The notes below the pieces were generated by a model. The model was not told the DNA's origin. It was given only the letters and a program-made list of their open reading frames with translations, and did not search any database. Shown in pieces: positions 15,014 through 24,321 of a stretch of DNA of 64,000 nucleotides. Each line of letters opens with the position of its first letter. Positions within the stretch are counted from its first letter, which is position 1. The stretch lies in NCBI GenBank assembly GCA_045613765.1, contig JAZLBO010000018.1, positions 1 through 64,000 of the forward strand. The letters are read 5' to 3'. A program made the translations under genes and the position numbers. Origin of the DNA: RGIG4097 sp045613765 (GTDB lineage Bacteria; Bacillota; Clostridia; Christensenellales; CAG-917).

Positions 15014-16219
15014 TTATTCGATAATTTTTGCTACGACACCTGAACCGACTGTTCTGCCACCTTCACGGATTGCAAAACGGAGACCTTCTTCGATTGCGAT
15101 AGGTGTGATGAGTTTGATTTCCATGTCGATGTGGTCACCAGGCATAACCATTTCTGTACCTGCGGGAAGGCTGATTGAACCTGTAACGTCTGTTGTACGG
15201 AAATAGAATTGAGGACGATAACCGTTGAAGAAAGGTGTGTGACGGCCGCCTTCATCCTTTGTGAGAACGTAAACTTGGCTGGTGAAGTGTGTGTGGGGTT
15301 TGATTGAACCGGGTTTTGCAAGAACTTGACCACGTTCGATGTCTGATCTTTGGACACCACGGAGGAGTGCGCCGATGTTGTCGCCACCTTCTGCGTAGTC
15401 GAGGAGCTTACGGAACATTTCGATACCTGTAACTGTTGTTTCTCTCTTTTCGTCTGAAAGGCCGATGATTTCAACCTTGTCGCCAACTCTGAGGACACCA
15501 CGTTCAACTCTACCGGTTGCAACTGTACCACGTCCTGTGATTGTGAAGACGTCTTCAACAGGCATAAGGAAGGGCTTATCTGTATCTCTTTCGGGATCAG
15601 GGATATAGCTGTCAACTGCATCGAGAAGGTTTTGGATGCATTGTGTTGCGGGGCTATCCCAGTTGCCTGCGAGACCTGATTCCATTGCTTTCAATGCTGA
15701 ACCACGGATGATAGGTGTGTCATCGCCGGGGAAGCTGTATTCGTTGAGAAGTTCACGAACTTCCATTTCGACGAGTTCGAGAAGTTCTTCGTCGTCAACT
15801 TGGTCACACTTGTTGAGGAAGACAACGATGTAAGGAACACCAACTTGGCGTGCGAGAAGGATGTGTTCACGTGTTTGGGGCATGGGACCGTCTGATGCTG
15901 CGCAAACGAGGATTGCTCCGTCCATTTGTGCTGCGCCGGTGATCATGTTCTTAACATAGTCAGCGTGTCCAGGGCAGTCAACGTGTGCATAGTGACGTGT
16001 TGCTGTTTCGTATTCAACGTGTGCTGTGTTGATCGTGATTCCTCTTGCTTTTTCTTCGGGTGCTTTGTCGATTTCGTCATACTTCATGACTTGTGCATTG
16101 CCCTTTGATGCGCAGTACATTGTGATTGCTGCTGTGAGGGTGGTCTTACCGTGGTCAACGTGGCCGATTGTACCAATGTTAACGTGGGGTTTAGTTCTTT
16201 CAAACTTAGCTTTTGCCAT
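15014..16219 (-). CDS. tuf: Elongation factor Tu
   Basis: A 401-residue GTPase that delivers aminoacyl-tRNA to the ribosome. Its motifs are canonical: G1 GHVDHGKTT, G3 DCPGHADYVKN, G4 NKCDQVDDEE, then domains 2 and 3 ending with GGRTVGSGVVAKIIE. The ATG at 16219 is preceded by TTTGGAGGAA. An in-frame ATG 15 nt upstream is not used in the family. It lies about 98 nt after fusA in the same direction. Confidence 0.98.
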   Translation of the reverse strand: MAKAKFERTKPHVNIGTIGHVDHGKTTLTAAITMYCASKGNAQVMKYDEIDKAPEEKARGITINTAHVEYETATRHYAHVDCPGHADYVKNMITGAAQMDGAILVCAASDGPMPQTREHILLARQVGVPYIVVFLNKCDQVDDEELLELVEMEVRELLNEYSFPGDDTPIIRGSALKAMESGLAGNWDSPATQCIQNLLDAVDSYIPDPERDTDKPFLMPVEDVFTITGRGTVATGRVERGVLRVGDKVEIIGLSDEKRETTVTGIEMFRKLLDYAEGGDNIGALLRGVQRSDIERGQVLAKPGSIKPHTHFTSQVYVLTKDEGGRHTPFFNGYRPQFYFRTTDVTGSISLPAGTEMVMPGDHIDMEIKLITPIAIEEGLRFAIREGGRTVGSGVVAKIIE

Positions 16220-16317
16220 ACTAAATTCCTCCAAATGAATTTGTGTTTTTTGTTGTTCTTTTTTTATTTTTGTTTTATATTCCTAAAAGATATTTATTAT
16301 ATATATTAATACAATAT

Positions 16318-18402
16318 TTATCCTTTTGAAATCTTTTGTCCCGTGACCTTTTCAAGTACACTGTTAGGAACAGGTGCAAAGTGGTCAAACAGCATTGTAA
16401 AGTTGCCTCTGCCTTGGGTGATGCTACGAAGTTGTGTTGCGTAGCCGAACATTTCTGACAAAGGAGCGTCGCAATCAATTGCTTGAACGCCACCTTTCAT
16501 TTCGATACCCTTGACACTGCCACGTCTTGAGTTGATGTTGCTGAGAACGTCACCAAGATATTCTTCGGGCATGAGCACTTCCACTTTCATGATAGGTTCA
16601 AGAAGTACGGGTGCTGCTTTGGCTGCTGCCTCACGGAAGGCCATTGTTCCTGCAATCTTAAATGCCATTTCGCTGCTATCCACTTCGTGCATACTGCCGT
16701 CAATGAGTCTAACTTTGAAATCTACACATTCATATCCTGCAAGGACACCTGCTTTGGCTGCTTCCTTGATGCCTTCGCAAACTGCGTTTGCGTATTCCTT
16801 GTTGATTACGCCACCCACAGTTTCGTTTGAGAATTCAAATCCACCACCGGGGTTGGGTTCGATCTCAATTACGCAATGACCATATTGACCGTGACCACCA
16901 GTTTGTCTTACAAACTTGCCTTCTGCCTTTGCAGTTCTTGAAATGGTTTCACGATAACTGACTTGAGGTTTGCCGACGGTTGCCTCAACCTTGAATTCAC
17001 GGAACATTCTGTCCACAAGGATTTCAAGGTGAAGTTCGCCCATGCCGGCGATAAGAATTTGACCTGTTTCGTTGTCGGTGTGTGCCCTAAACGTGGGGTC
17101 TTCTTCTTGAAGTTTGACGATTGCATTTGTAAGTCTTTCTTGACTTGCCTTTGACTTGGGTTCGATTGCCAACTTAATGACAGGTTCAGGGAACACCATA
17201 TTTTCAAGGACAATTTGTTTTGACTTTTCACAAAGTGTATCGCCAGTGGTGCTGACTTTAAGTCCAACGAGTGCGACGATATCTCCTGCGCTTGCCTCGG
17301 TCATATCTTCTCTTTCGTCTGCGTTCATACGAAGGATACGGCCGATACGTTCATTGGAATCTTTGACAGAGTTGTACACCATCATGCCTGTCTTGATTTC
17401 GCCAGAGTAAATTCTAATGAATTCAAGTTTGCCAACATAAGGGTCTGTGAGGATCTTGAAGACCAATGCTGAGAAAGGTGCTTCGTCGCTTGATTCTCTC
17501 ACTTCTTCCTTGTCAGTTCTGGGATTTGTGCCGGTGATTGCAGGCACATCAAGAGGGCTGGGAAGATAATCAACGATTGCGTTGAGAAGTCTTTGTACGC
17601 CTTTGTTTCTATAAGAACTGCCACAGAGAACGGGTGTCATCTTCATTTCGATTGTACCCTTTCTAATTGCTGCTTTAAGTTCTTCTTCAGTGACACTGTC
17701 AGCCTCGTCACTGATACATTTTTCAAAAATTTCATCACTGAAATCTGCTGCGGCGTCAAGAAGATTTTGTCTTGCAACCTCAAAGTCTGCCATCATGTAT
17801 TCAGGAATTTCTGCTTCTCTGGGGAAGATGCCATCTGCATCATCATAGAAAAACGCTTTCTTTGCGACTATGTCGATTATTCCCTCAAATTCGCTTTCCT
17901 TACCGATAGGCAAGATGATTGGGACTGCGTTTGCATGAAGTCTATCACGCATCATCTTGACTGCATTTTCAAAGTTTGCGCCGTTGACGTCCATCTTGTT
18001 GACGAATGCGATGCGAGGCACTTTATATGTGTCTGCTTGACGCCATACGTTTTCAGATTGGGGTTCAACACCGCCCTTTGCACAAAACACTGCAACTGCG
18101 CCGTCCAACACTCTCAAACTACGTTCAACTTCAACTGTGAAGTCCACGTGTCCGGGGGTGTCGATAATATTGATTTGATGATCTTTCCAGACGGCTGTGG
18201 TGGCTGCTGACGTGATTGTGATGCCACGTTCACGTTCTTGAGCCATATAGTCCATAAATGCTGCACCGTCATGTGTTTCGCCAACTTTACGGAGCATTCC
18301 TGTATAGAAAAGCATACGCTCGGTTGTCGTAGTTTTTCCTGCGTCAATGTGAGCCATGACGCCGATATTTCTTACATGATCAAGTGCATATTTACGTGCC
18401 AT
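16318..18402 (-). CDS. fusA: Elongation factor G
   Basis: A 694-residue translocase GTPase. It contains AHIDAGKTTTTERMLFYTG (G1), DTPGHVDFTVEVERSLR (G3) and NKMD (G4), followed by domains II-V with GMGELHLEILVDRM and RRGSVKGIEMKGG. Full length. It starts 3 nt after rpsG, so the two are probably translationally coupled. It is part of the str-type block L7Ae-rpsL-rpsG-fusA-tuf. Confidence 0.98.
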   Translation of the reverse strand: MARKYALDHVRNIGVMAHIDAGKTTTTERMLFYTGMLRKVGETHDGAAFMDYMAQERERGITITSAATTAVWKDHQINIIDTPGHVDFTVEVERSLRVLDGAVAVFCAKGGVEPQSENVWRQADTYKVPRIAFVNKMDVNGANFENAVKMMRDRLHANAVPIILPIGKESEFEGIIDIVAKKAFFYDDADGIFPREAEIPEYMMADFEVARQNLLDAAADFSDEIFEKCISDEADSVTEEELKAAIRKGTIEMKMTPVLCGSSYRNKGVQRLLNAIVDYLPSPLDVPAITGTNPRTDKEEVRESSDEAPFSALVFKILTDPYVGKLEFIRIYSGEIKTGMMVYNSVKDSNERIGRILRMNADEREDMTEASAGDIVALVGLKVSTTGDTLCEKSKQIVLENMVFPEPVIKLAIEPKSKASQERLTNAIVKLQEEDPTFRAHTDNETGQILIAGMGELHLEILVDRMFREFKVEATVGKPQVSYRETISRTAKAEGKFVRQTGGHGQYGHCVIEIEPNPGGGFEFSNETVGGVINKEYANAVCEGIKEAAKAGVLAGYECVDFKVRLIDGSMHEVDSSEMAFKIAGTMAFREAAAKAAPVLLEPIMKVEVLMPEEYLGDVLSNINSRRGSVKGIEMKGGVQAIDCDAPLSEMFGYATQLRSITQGRGNFTMLFDHFAPVPNSVLEKVTGQKISKG

Positions 18403-18405
18403 AAA

Positions 18406-18876
18406 TTACCATCTAAAGTGTGCAAATGCCTTGTTTGCTTCTGCCATACGGTGCATTTCGTCCTTTCTCTTAACTGAACCACCGGTGCTATTGAATGCGT
18501 CCATAAGTTCGCCTGCAAGACGATCTTTCATTGTCTTTTCGCCACGCTTACGTGCAAAGTCAACGATCCATCTGATTGCGAGGGTTTGTCTTCTTTCGGG
18601 ACGGATTTCCATAGGGACTTGGTATGTGCTGCCGCCAACACGTCTTGCTTTGACTTCGAGTTGGGGCTTTGTGTTTTCAAGAGCTCTTTCAAAAACTTCC
18701 ATGGGTTCTGAACCGAGCTTCTTTGCTGCTATTTCAAGTGCCTCATAAACGATTGCTTGTGCAGTTCCCTTCTTGCCATCGAGCATAACTTGGTTGATAA
18801 GTTTTGCAAGGACGACACTGCCGTAAACGGGATCTGGCAATACATCTCTCTTGGGCACGCCACTTCTTCTAGGCAT
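18406..18876 (-). CDS. rpsG: 30S ribosomal protein S7
   Basis: A 156-residue primary 16S rRNA-binding protein. MPRRSGVPKRDVLPDPVYGS at the N-terminus and GGSTYQVPMEIRPERRQTLA in the middle are canonical, and the C-terminus ends KAFAHFRW. AGGAGG precedes the ATG. It lies 41 nt after rpsL. Confidence 0.98.
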   Translation of the reverse strand: MPRRSGVPKRDVLPDPVYGSVVLAKLINQVMLDGKKGTAQAIVYEALEIAAKKLGSEPMEVFERALENTKPQLEVKARRVGGSTYQVPMEIRPERRQTLAIRWIVDFARKRGEKTMKDRLAGELMDAFNSTGGSVKRKDEMHRMAEANKAFAHFRW

Positions 18877-18917
18877 AATAAACCTCCTTGGGTAATAAAT
18901 TTACATTCGAATTTTTG

Positions 18918-19289
18918 TTATTTGGGGCGTTTTGCACCATACTTGGATCTTGCTTGCTTACGTTTTGCAACGCCTGCTGTATCAAGAGCACCACGAATGA
19001 TGTGATAACGCACACCGGGCAAGTCCTTAACACGTCCGCCTCTGATAAGAACGACACTGTGTTCTTGCAGATTGTGACCGATGCCAGGAATATAGACTGT
19101 TCCTTCCATACCGTTTACAAGACGTACTCTTGCGATTTTACGGAGTGCTGAGTTAGGCTTCTTAGGTGAAGTTGTTGTAACACTCAAGCAAATACCTCTC
19201 TTTTGAGGGCATTGTTCCATGATAGGGGTCATTGATTTTTTGACCTGTCTTTCCCTGCCTTTTCTAATCAATTGATTGATGGTTGGCAT
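18918..19289 (-). CDS. rpsL: 30S ribosomal protein S12
   Basis: A 123-residue decoding-centre protein. The start MPTINQLIRKGRE is canonical; a frame extending to 19328 adds unrelated residues, and AGGAGGAACAATA precedes the ATG at 19289. KKPNSALRKIARVRL contains the residues where streptomycin-resistance changes occur in other bacteria (KPNSA, wild-type Lys), and the second such site GGRVKDLPGVRYH is also present. Confidence 0.98.
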   Translation of the reverse strand: MPTINQLIRKGRERQVKKSMTPIMEQCPQKRGICLSVTTTSPKKPNSALRKIARVRLVNGMEGTVYIPGIGHNLQEHSVVLIRGGRVKDLPGVRYHIIRGALDTAGVAKRKQARSKYGAKRPK

Positions 19290-19348
19290 TATTGTTCCTC
19301 CTATTTGATTTTTCGAATGTACCCGCAACCCTACAGGTGCAATTCAGA

Positions 19349-19618
19349 CTATTCCTTCGACTTCAAAAATCCAACTGTCGCTGCGCCTACGTCAATGCCA
19401 GCATTTCTTCCCAACCACTCCATTGAGGGAGCATAGAGAATTTTTGCCTTTTTGACGGTTGCCGCTTTGACAAGATCGGCTTTTATTCTGCCGTCGGCAT
19501 CCTCGGCTACTATCACACACCTGATTGTATCCTCGGACAAACCTCTCAAAACCTGTCTGCAACCGACCAGTTTATCGAGATCTTTGAGCATGTTTAAAAT
19601 TTTTTGTTCAGTTTTCAT
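19349..19618 (-). CDS. L7Ae/L30e-family RNA-binding protein (YbxF/RplGB-like)
   Basis: An 89-residue protein of the L7Ae/L30e/Gadd45 family, which binds kink-turn RNA. VGCRQVLRGLSEDTIRCVIVAEDAD and ILYAPSMEWLGRNAGIDVGAA define the fold. In Firmicutes such a gene sits between rpoC and rpsL; here it keeps its place before rpsL but rpoC is far upstream. Its promoter is at 19662-19690, and its leader begins with a stem-loop. The ribosome-binding site is weak (AGTTAGAAAAA). Confidence 0.88.
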   Translation of the reverse strand: MKTEQKILNMLKDLDKLVGCRQVLRGLSEDTIRCVIVAEDADGRIKADLVKAATVKKAKILYAPSMEWLGRNAGIDVGAATVGFLKSKE

Positions 19619-19637
19619 TTTTTCTAACTAAAAAACT

Positions 19638-19655
19638 GCTTGCACTTCTGCAAGC
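19638..19655 (-). promoter_or_regulatory. 5'-terminal stem-loop of the L7Ae-rpsL transcript
   Basis: GCTTGCA (19655-19649 on the minus strand), loop GAAG, TGCAAGC (19644-19638), followed by AGTTTTTTAG. It begins at the expected transcription start and may stabilise the mRNA or act as a weak attenuator. Confidence 0.5.
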
Positions 19656-19661
19656 GTAAAT

Positions 19662-19690
19662 ATACTACCAACATTTTGAATTTAAGTCAA
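19662..19690 (-). promoter_or_regulatory. Sigma-A promoter of the L7Ae-rpsL-rpsG-fusA-tuf operon
   Basis: TTGACT (19690-19685), 17 bp, TAGTAT (19667-19662) on the minus strand. Transcription starts near 19655. Confidence 0.75.
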
Positions 19691-19799
19691 ACATTTAGCA
19701 CTAAATTATGAAAAAAAATTAAACTTATATATAATATAGCAATATATTGCGCCTGCGAAATCCCTTACACCACAAGACAACACAACCGCATCCGTCAAA

Positions 19800-20190
19800 A
19801 ACACACAAATTGCCATTGCAAACAAGTGAGTGCGAGCGAATTAATTGAGGATTTTCCTCATTTACATACGGCATGAATTGGCTTGCGCCATGAATTCTCG
19901 CTTCGCTCCATGAATTGACACTTTGTGTCATGAATTGCACCAAAAGTGCATTGTGGATTGATTTTGCAGGCGCTTCGCGAAACGCCCGTTAACTTTATGG
20001 AAAGAGCGTGGTTGCTCATGCAAGCACTCACTTATTCGAAGACGGAACGGGTAAGGAGTGTGCGACGGAATAGCGATTGCTACGAAGTCAATCGCGTTGA
20101 GTTGCCCCTTGCCTGCAAATGCTTTGTACAAGACAAAAAGGGGAAACACATGAGGAAGGGGGGAATCCTAAATTGATATGTTCACACTCA
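19800..20190. repeat. Mosaic intergenic repeat, copy B (inverted), with CATGAATTG repeats
   Basis: The region 19691-20250 has no gene. At 19975-20185 it carries, in reverse orientation, the same modules as copies A and C: a C-rich run, GCGATTGACTTCGTAGCAAT, the TTCCGTCGCACACTCCTTAC block and GAATAAGTGAGTGCTTG. It lacks their central part. Next to it (19870-19935) several short CATGAATTG or TGAATTG-type units alternate with short hairpins. Confidence 0.75.
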
Positions 20191-20244
20191 CTCATTTCAC
20201 AAATCCAAAAAATAGCACTATACACCCCATTTATTCCAAGGGCA

Positions 20245-20276
20245 AAAAAATAAACGCTTGCAAAAACAAGCGTTTA
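20245..20276 (-). terminator. Intrinsic terminator after prfB
   Basis: TAAACGCTTG (20276-20267 on the minus strand), loop TTTTTG, CAAGCGTTTA (20260-20251), then a T-run (20250-20244). It ends the secA-prfB transcript. Confidence 0.85.
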
Positions 20277-20317
20277 GATTGTCGGTTTTGGTTGATTTTA
20301 TTTGGTTAGAATAGCGA

Positions 20318-21421
20318 TTATTCTGCGATGGAAAGTTTCAAATATTCGTCGATAAATCCGTCCAAATCGCCGTCCATGACACCTTGTACATTGCCCGTTT
20401 CATAGGATGTACGGTGGTCTTTTACCATAGTGTAAGGGCAGAAAACATAACTGCGAATTTGACTGCCCCACTCGATTTTTTTCAGTTTGCCACTGATTGC
20501 TGCTGCTTCTTCTTCACGTTCTCTCTCCTTCTTTTCAATGAGTTTACTGCGAAGCATTTGCATTGCAACTTCTCTATTTTGGATTTGTGATCTTTCGTTT
20601 TGGCAAGCAACAATAATGCCCGTGGGCAAGTGAGTAATACGGATTGCAGATTCAGTTTTGTTGACGTGTTGTCCACCTGCGCCCGAACTTCTATAGGTGT
20701 CCACTTTCAAGTCTTCAGGACGAATTTCAATTTCGCCGTCATCAATGATTTCGGGCATAACTTCCAATGAAGAAAATGATGTGTGGCGTCTTGCTTGTGA
20801 ATCAAAAGGTGAAATACGCACCAATCTATGCACACCCTTTTCTGCCTTGAGATAGCCGTAAGCATTGTCCCCTTCAACACGGAAAGTGACGCTCTTAAGA
20901 CCGGCTTCATCACCTTGCAAACAGTCAAGTTCAACAAGTTTCCAACCTGTGCGTTCTACGTATCTTGAATACATACGATAAAGCATTTCACACCAATCTT
21001 GTGCCTCTGTGCCACCTGCGCCAGCGTGCAATGTCAAGATTGCATTAAGCCCATCATACTTGCCTGAAAGCAATGTTTCAAGGGTAAGTTTTTCCACTTG
21101 TCCTGCAAGGTTGTCAATGTTCTTTTGAAGTGCGTTGTCTTCTTCTTCACTTGCCTCAAGTTCAACTATATCAACAATGTCAAGGGTGTCATCAAGGTCT
21201 TTCATAAGCCTTTCAAAGCGTTCAAGTTTTGCCTTGATTTGACTGATTTCCTTTGACACTTTTTGTGCATTTTTGACGTCGTTCCAGAAGCCGTCTGTGT
21301 TTTGTTCCTTTTCAAGTTCTTCAACTTTATTGCGCAAAACATCAGGTTTAATGCCGTCATACGCACACTTTAACTCTGCTTTCAGTGATTTTATATCGTT
21401 TTTCTTTGCTTGATAATCCAT
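20318..21421 (-). CDS. prfB: Peptide chain release factor 2
   Basis: A 367-residue factor that releases peptides at UGA and UAA codons. The tripeptide SPF (VRISPFDSQARRH) recognises the stop codon and GGQ (SSGAGGQHVNKTES) acts at the peptidyl-transferase centre. Most bacterial prfB genes need a +1 frameshift at an in-frame UGA near codon 25; this frame is continuous from the ATG with no internal stop, so that autoregulation is absent. AGGAGG precedes the ATG. It is 53 nt downstream of secA, the usual Firmicutes pairing. Confidence 0.97.
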   Translation of the reverse strand: MDYQAKKNDIKSLKAELKCAYDGIKPDVLRNKVEELEKEQNTDGFWNDVKNAQKVSKEISQIKAKLERFERLMKDLDDTLDIVDIVELEASEEEDNALQKNIDNLAGQVEKLTLETLLSGKYDGLNAILTLHAGAGGTEAQDWCEMLYRMYSRYVERTGWKLVELDCLQGDEAGLKSVTFRVEGDNAYGYLKAEKGVHRLVRISPFDSQARRHTSFSSLEVMPEIIDDGEIEIRPEDLKVDTYRSSGAGGQHVNKTESAIRITHLPTGIIVACQNERSQIQNREVAMQMLRSKLIEKKEREREEEAAAISGKLKKIEWGSQIRSYVFCPYTMVKDHRTSYETGNVQGVMDGDLDGFIDEYLKLSIAE

Positions 21422-21474
21422 AATTTATATCCTCCTGTGGTTTAAGTTTTGTGAGTTGAAAAGTTCAATTCACG

Positions 21475-24129
21475 CTATCTTTTGCCACAGCAGTTTTTGT
21501 ATTTCAAGCCACTACCACAAGGGCAAGGCTCGTTTCTGCCAACCTTCTCTGTTTGCTTGTTCACTGCGCCTGCAGAGATTTGATTGTTGGCTTGAGTTGT
21601 GCCGTCTTCACGCTTTTTGACTTCCACTTTCAAAAGGATTTGTGCAGTTTCACTATGGATACGGCTGACCATATCTTCAAACATATCCCAACCTTCTTGA
21701 CGGTATGCCATGACGGGATCTCTTTGACCGTAGCCACGAAGACCGATACCACGGCGAAGGACGTCCATTGCATCAATGTGATCCATCCATTTTGCATCAA
21801 CTGTCTTAAGAAGGACAAGGCGTTCAATGTCGCCAAAGTCAAGACCTTCTTCCTTGAGTCTTGTCACTTTGTCTTCATAGTTCTTGAGTGCGATTGAAAG
21901 CACTGCATCTTTGAGTTTATAGACGTCGTAGCATGAACAAAGTTCGGGCGTCATAAGATTTGTGCCTTGAGGGATCATCTTTTGTTCAAGAGAGTTGTTG
22001 AAAGCCTCGTAATCCCAAGTTTGATAATCTGTCTTATAATCTGCGTGATAGCCGATAATTTCTTCTGCAAGGTCATCAATCATATCAAGGATTTGATCGT
22101 GAATATCAAGTCCGTCAAGGACTTTGCCTCTTTCCTTGTAGATGAGTTCACGTTGAGCGTTCATAACATCATCATAAGAAAGGACTTGCTTTCTTATTGA
22201 GTAGTTTCTGCCTTCAACAAGTCTTTGTGCTCTTTCAACTTGCTTTGAAATGATTGCGTTTGAGATAGGTTCGTCATCAGGGAAATTCATTGCCGTCGCA
22301 ATGGCTTTCATCTTATCCCCACCAAAAATACGTGCCACGTCATCTTCCATTGAGATGTAGAACACTGTTGAGCCGGGATCTCCTTGACGTCCACTACGTC
22401 CACGAAGTTGGTTGTCAATACGTCTGCTTTCGTGTCTTTCTGTGCCGATTATACGAAGTCCACCAAGGGCGACAACCTTTTCCTTTTCTTCATCACATTG
22501 TTTCTTAAATGCATCATAGTGATGATGATATGTCTTTTTGGCTTCAGTCACCTTTTCATCTTCATAGTTGTGAGGTGACGTTGCCATTTCAATGATGTCA
22601 ATGGGATATCCATCCTTTTCCATCTTTTGCTTTGCTTGGAAATCTGCATTGCCACCGAGCATAATGTCAGTACCACGGCCTGCCATATTGGTTGCGATTG
22701 TAATCATACCCAATTTGCCTGCTTGTGCAACGATTTCTGCTTCTTGCTTGTGGAATTTTGCGTTCAAAACGTTGTGGGGTATGCCCTTACGCTTCAAAAT
22801 TGCAGAAAGTTCTTCAGATTTTTCAACACTGACTGTACCAACAAGGACGGGTTGTCCTGTTTTGTGGCAATTCAAGATATCTTCTACGATTGCAGTGAGT
22901 TTGCCTGCTTCTTTGGTGTAGATTTTATCGTTTTCGTCAATTCTTTGTGCAGGTTTGTTGGGGGGAATTTGCACAACGTCAAGACTGTAAATTCCTTCAA
23001 ACTCGCTTTCTTCCGTCTTTGCAGTACCTGTCATACCACTGAGTTTGTTGTACATACGGAAGAAGTTTTGGAAAGTGATTGTGGCAAGTGTCTTGTTTTC
23101 ACTGCGAATGACCACTCTTTCCTTTGCTTCGATTGCTTGGTGCAAGCCTTCATTATAGCGTCTGCCCACCATAATTCTGCCCGTAAATTCGTCAACGATA
23201 AGCACTTCGCCATCATTTACGATATAATCACGATCTCTTTTCATCATATAATGTGCTTTCAATGCTTGCTTGATATAATGATAAAGGTCGGTGTTGTTGA
23301 TGTCTGTAAGATTGTCTATCTTGAAATATTTTTCTGCCTTACGGACACCGTCGTCGGTGAGCATAATGGTCTTTTCTTTTTCTTCAATGGTAAAGTCATC
23401 ATCTTCCTTTACTGTTCTTGCAAAGCCGTCTGCTTGCTTGTAAAGTTCAGATGATTTTCCACCCTTGCCAGAGATGATGAGAGGTGTTCTTGCCTCGTCA
23501 ATAAGGATTGAGTCCACTTCGTCAACGATTGCAAAGTTCAATTCTCTTTGGACTTTGTTGCGCTTTTCAACAACCATATTGTCACGCAAGAAGTCAAATC
23601 CAAGTTCATTGTTGGTGCAATAGCAAATGTCGCAAGCATAGGCCTTTTGCTTTTCGTCATTTCTCATGCCGGGAGCAATGACGCCAACTGTCAAGCCAAG
23701 GAAACGGTGGACTTTGCCCATCCATGCTGCGTCACGAGATGCAAGATAATCGTTGACTGTGACAACGTGCACGCCTTTGCCTGTCAAAGCATTGAGATAA
23801 CTGGGGAGTGTTGCCACAAGGGTTTTACCTTCGCCAGTGCCCATTTCTGCAATACGTCCTTGATGAAGGGCGATACCACCCATAATTTGCACAAAGTAGT
23901 GGCGCATGCCAAGGACACGCTCACTTGCTTCACGGACAGTTGCAAAAGCCTCAACGAGAATATCGTCAAGAGTTTCGCCCTTTTCAAGACGTGCCTTGAA
24001 TTCGGCAGTCTTTTGACGGAGTTCGTCATCAGAAAGAGCCTTAAATTGTTGAGAAAGGTCTTCAACCTTTTGTGCCAACTTTCTTAATTTGCGCACTTTG
24101 CGTTCATTTTCATTGAAAATTGATGCCAT
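21475..24129 (-). CDS. secA: Preprotein translocase ATPase SecA
   Basis: An 884-residue motor ATPase that pushes preproteins through SecYEG. Walker A is MGTGEGKTLVATL (about 96-108), Walker B includes VDEVDSILIDEARTPL, and TNMAGRGTDIMLGG lies in nucleotide-binding domain 2. The C-terminus has the zinc-binding SEC-C motif VGRNEPCPCGSGLKYKNCC. Full length. A promoter-like pair sits at 24192-24221 and a GGAG site before the ATG. Transcribed with prfB. Confidence 0.98.
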   Translation of the reverse strand: MASIFNENERKVRKLRKLAQKVEDLSQQFKALSDDELRQKTAEFKARLEKGETLDDILVEAFATVREASERVLGMRHYFVQIMGGIALHQGRIAEMGTGEGKTLVATLPSYLNALTGKGVHVVTVNDYLASRDAAWMGKVHRFLGLTVGVIAPGMRNDEKQKAYACDICYCTNNELGFDFLRDNMVVEKRNKVQRELNFAIVDEVDSILIDEARTPLIISGKGGKSSELYKQADGFARTVKEDDDFTIEEKEKTIMLTDDGVRKAEKYFKIDNLTDINNTDLYHYIKQALKAHYMMKRDRDYIVNDGEVLIVDEFTGRIMVGRRYNEGLHQAIEAKERVVIRSENKTLATITFQNFFRMYNKLSGMTGTAKTEESEFEGIYSLDVVQIPPNKPAQRIDENDKIYTKEAGKLTAIVEDILNCHKTGQPVLVGTVSVEKSEELSAILKRKGIPHNVLNAKFHKQEAEIVAQAGKLGMITIATNMAGRGTDIMLGGNADFQAKQKMEKDGYPIDIIEMATSPHNYEDEKVTEAKKTYHHHYDAFKKQCDEEKEKVVALGGLRIIGTERHESRRIDNQLRGRSGRQGDPGSTVFYISMEDDVARIFGGDKMKAIATAMNFPDDEPISNAIISKQVERAQRLVEGRNYSIRKQVLSYDDVMNAQRELIYKERGKVLDGLDIHDQILDMIDDLAEEIIGYHADYKTDYQTWDYEAFNNSLEQKMIPQGTNLMTPELCSCYDVYKLKDAVLSIALKNYEDKVTRLKEEGLDFGDIERLVLLKTVDAKWMDHIDAMDVLRRGIGLRGYGQRDPVMAYRQEGWDMFEDMVSRIHSETAQILLKVEVKKREDGTTQANNQISAGAVNKQTEKVGRNEPCPCGSGLKYKNCCGKR

Positions 24130-24191
24130 TTTTCTCCTTTTTCTTCACGCGCACACCCATTATGCACGGGCGCAAAGCCGTGAATACTCAT

Positions 24192-24221
24192 ATAATAGCA
24201 CTTTGCAACCATAAATTGCAA
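24192..24221 (-). promoter_or_regulatory. Putative promoter of secA-prfB
   Basis: TTGCAA (24221-24216), 18 bp, TATTAT (24197-24192) on the minus strand. The leader contains a CACGGC...GCCCGTG hairpin. Upstream, 24271-24288 is an 18-bp perfect palindrome, TGCAAATATATATTTGCA. Confidence 0.55.
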
Positions 24222-24321
24222 TGCTGTTTGGTCTTTTTTTGTGATTTTTGACTAATATTTGCCAATGTTTTGCAAATATATATTTGCATTTTGGCATTTA
24301 TTGATGAAATTTTTATGAAAA

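Noticed and set aside
22627..23454. Long plus-strand open frame of 275 codons opposite secA
   Set aside because: It lies wholly antisense to the intact SecA frame, has Cys/Phe-rich shadow composition, no ribosome-binding site and no recognisable domain.
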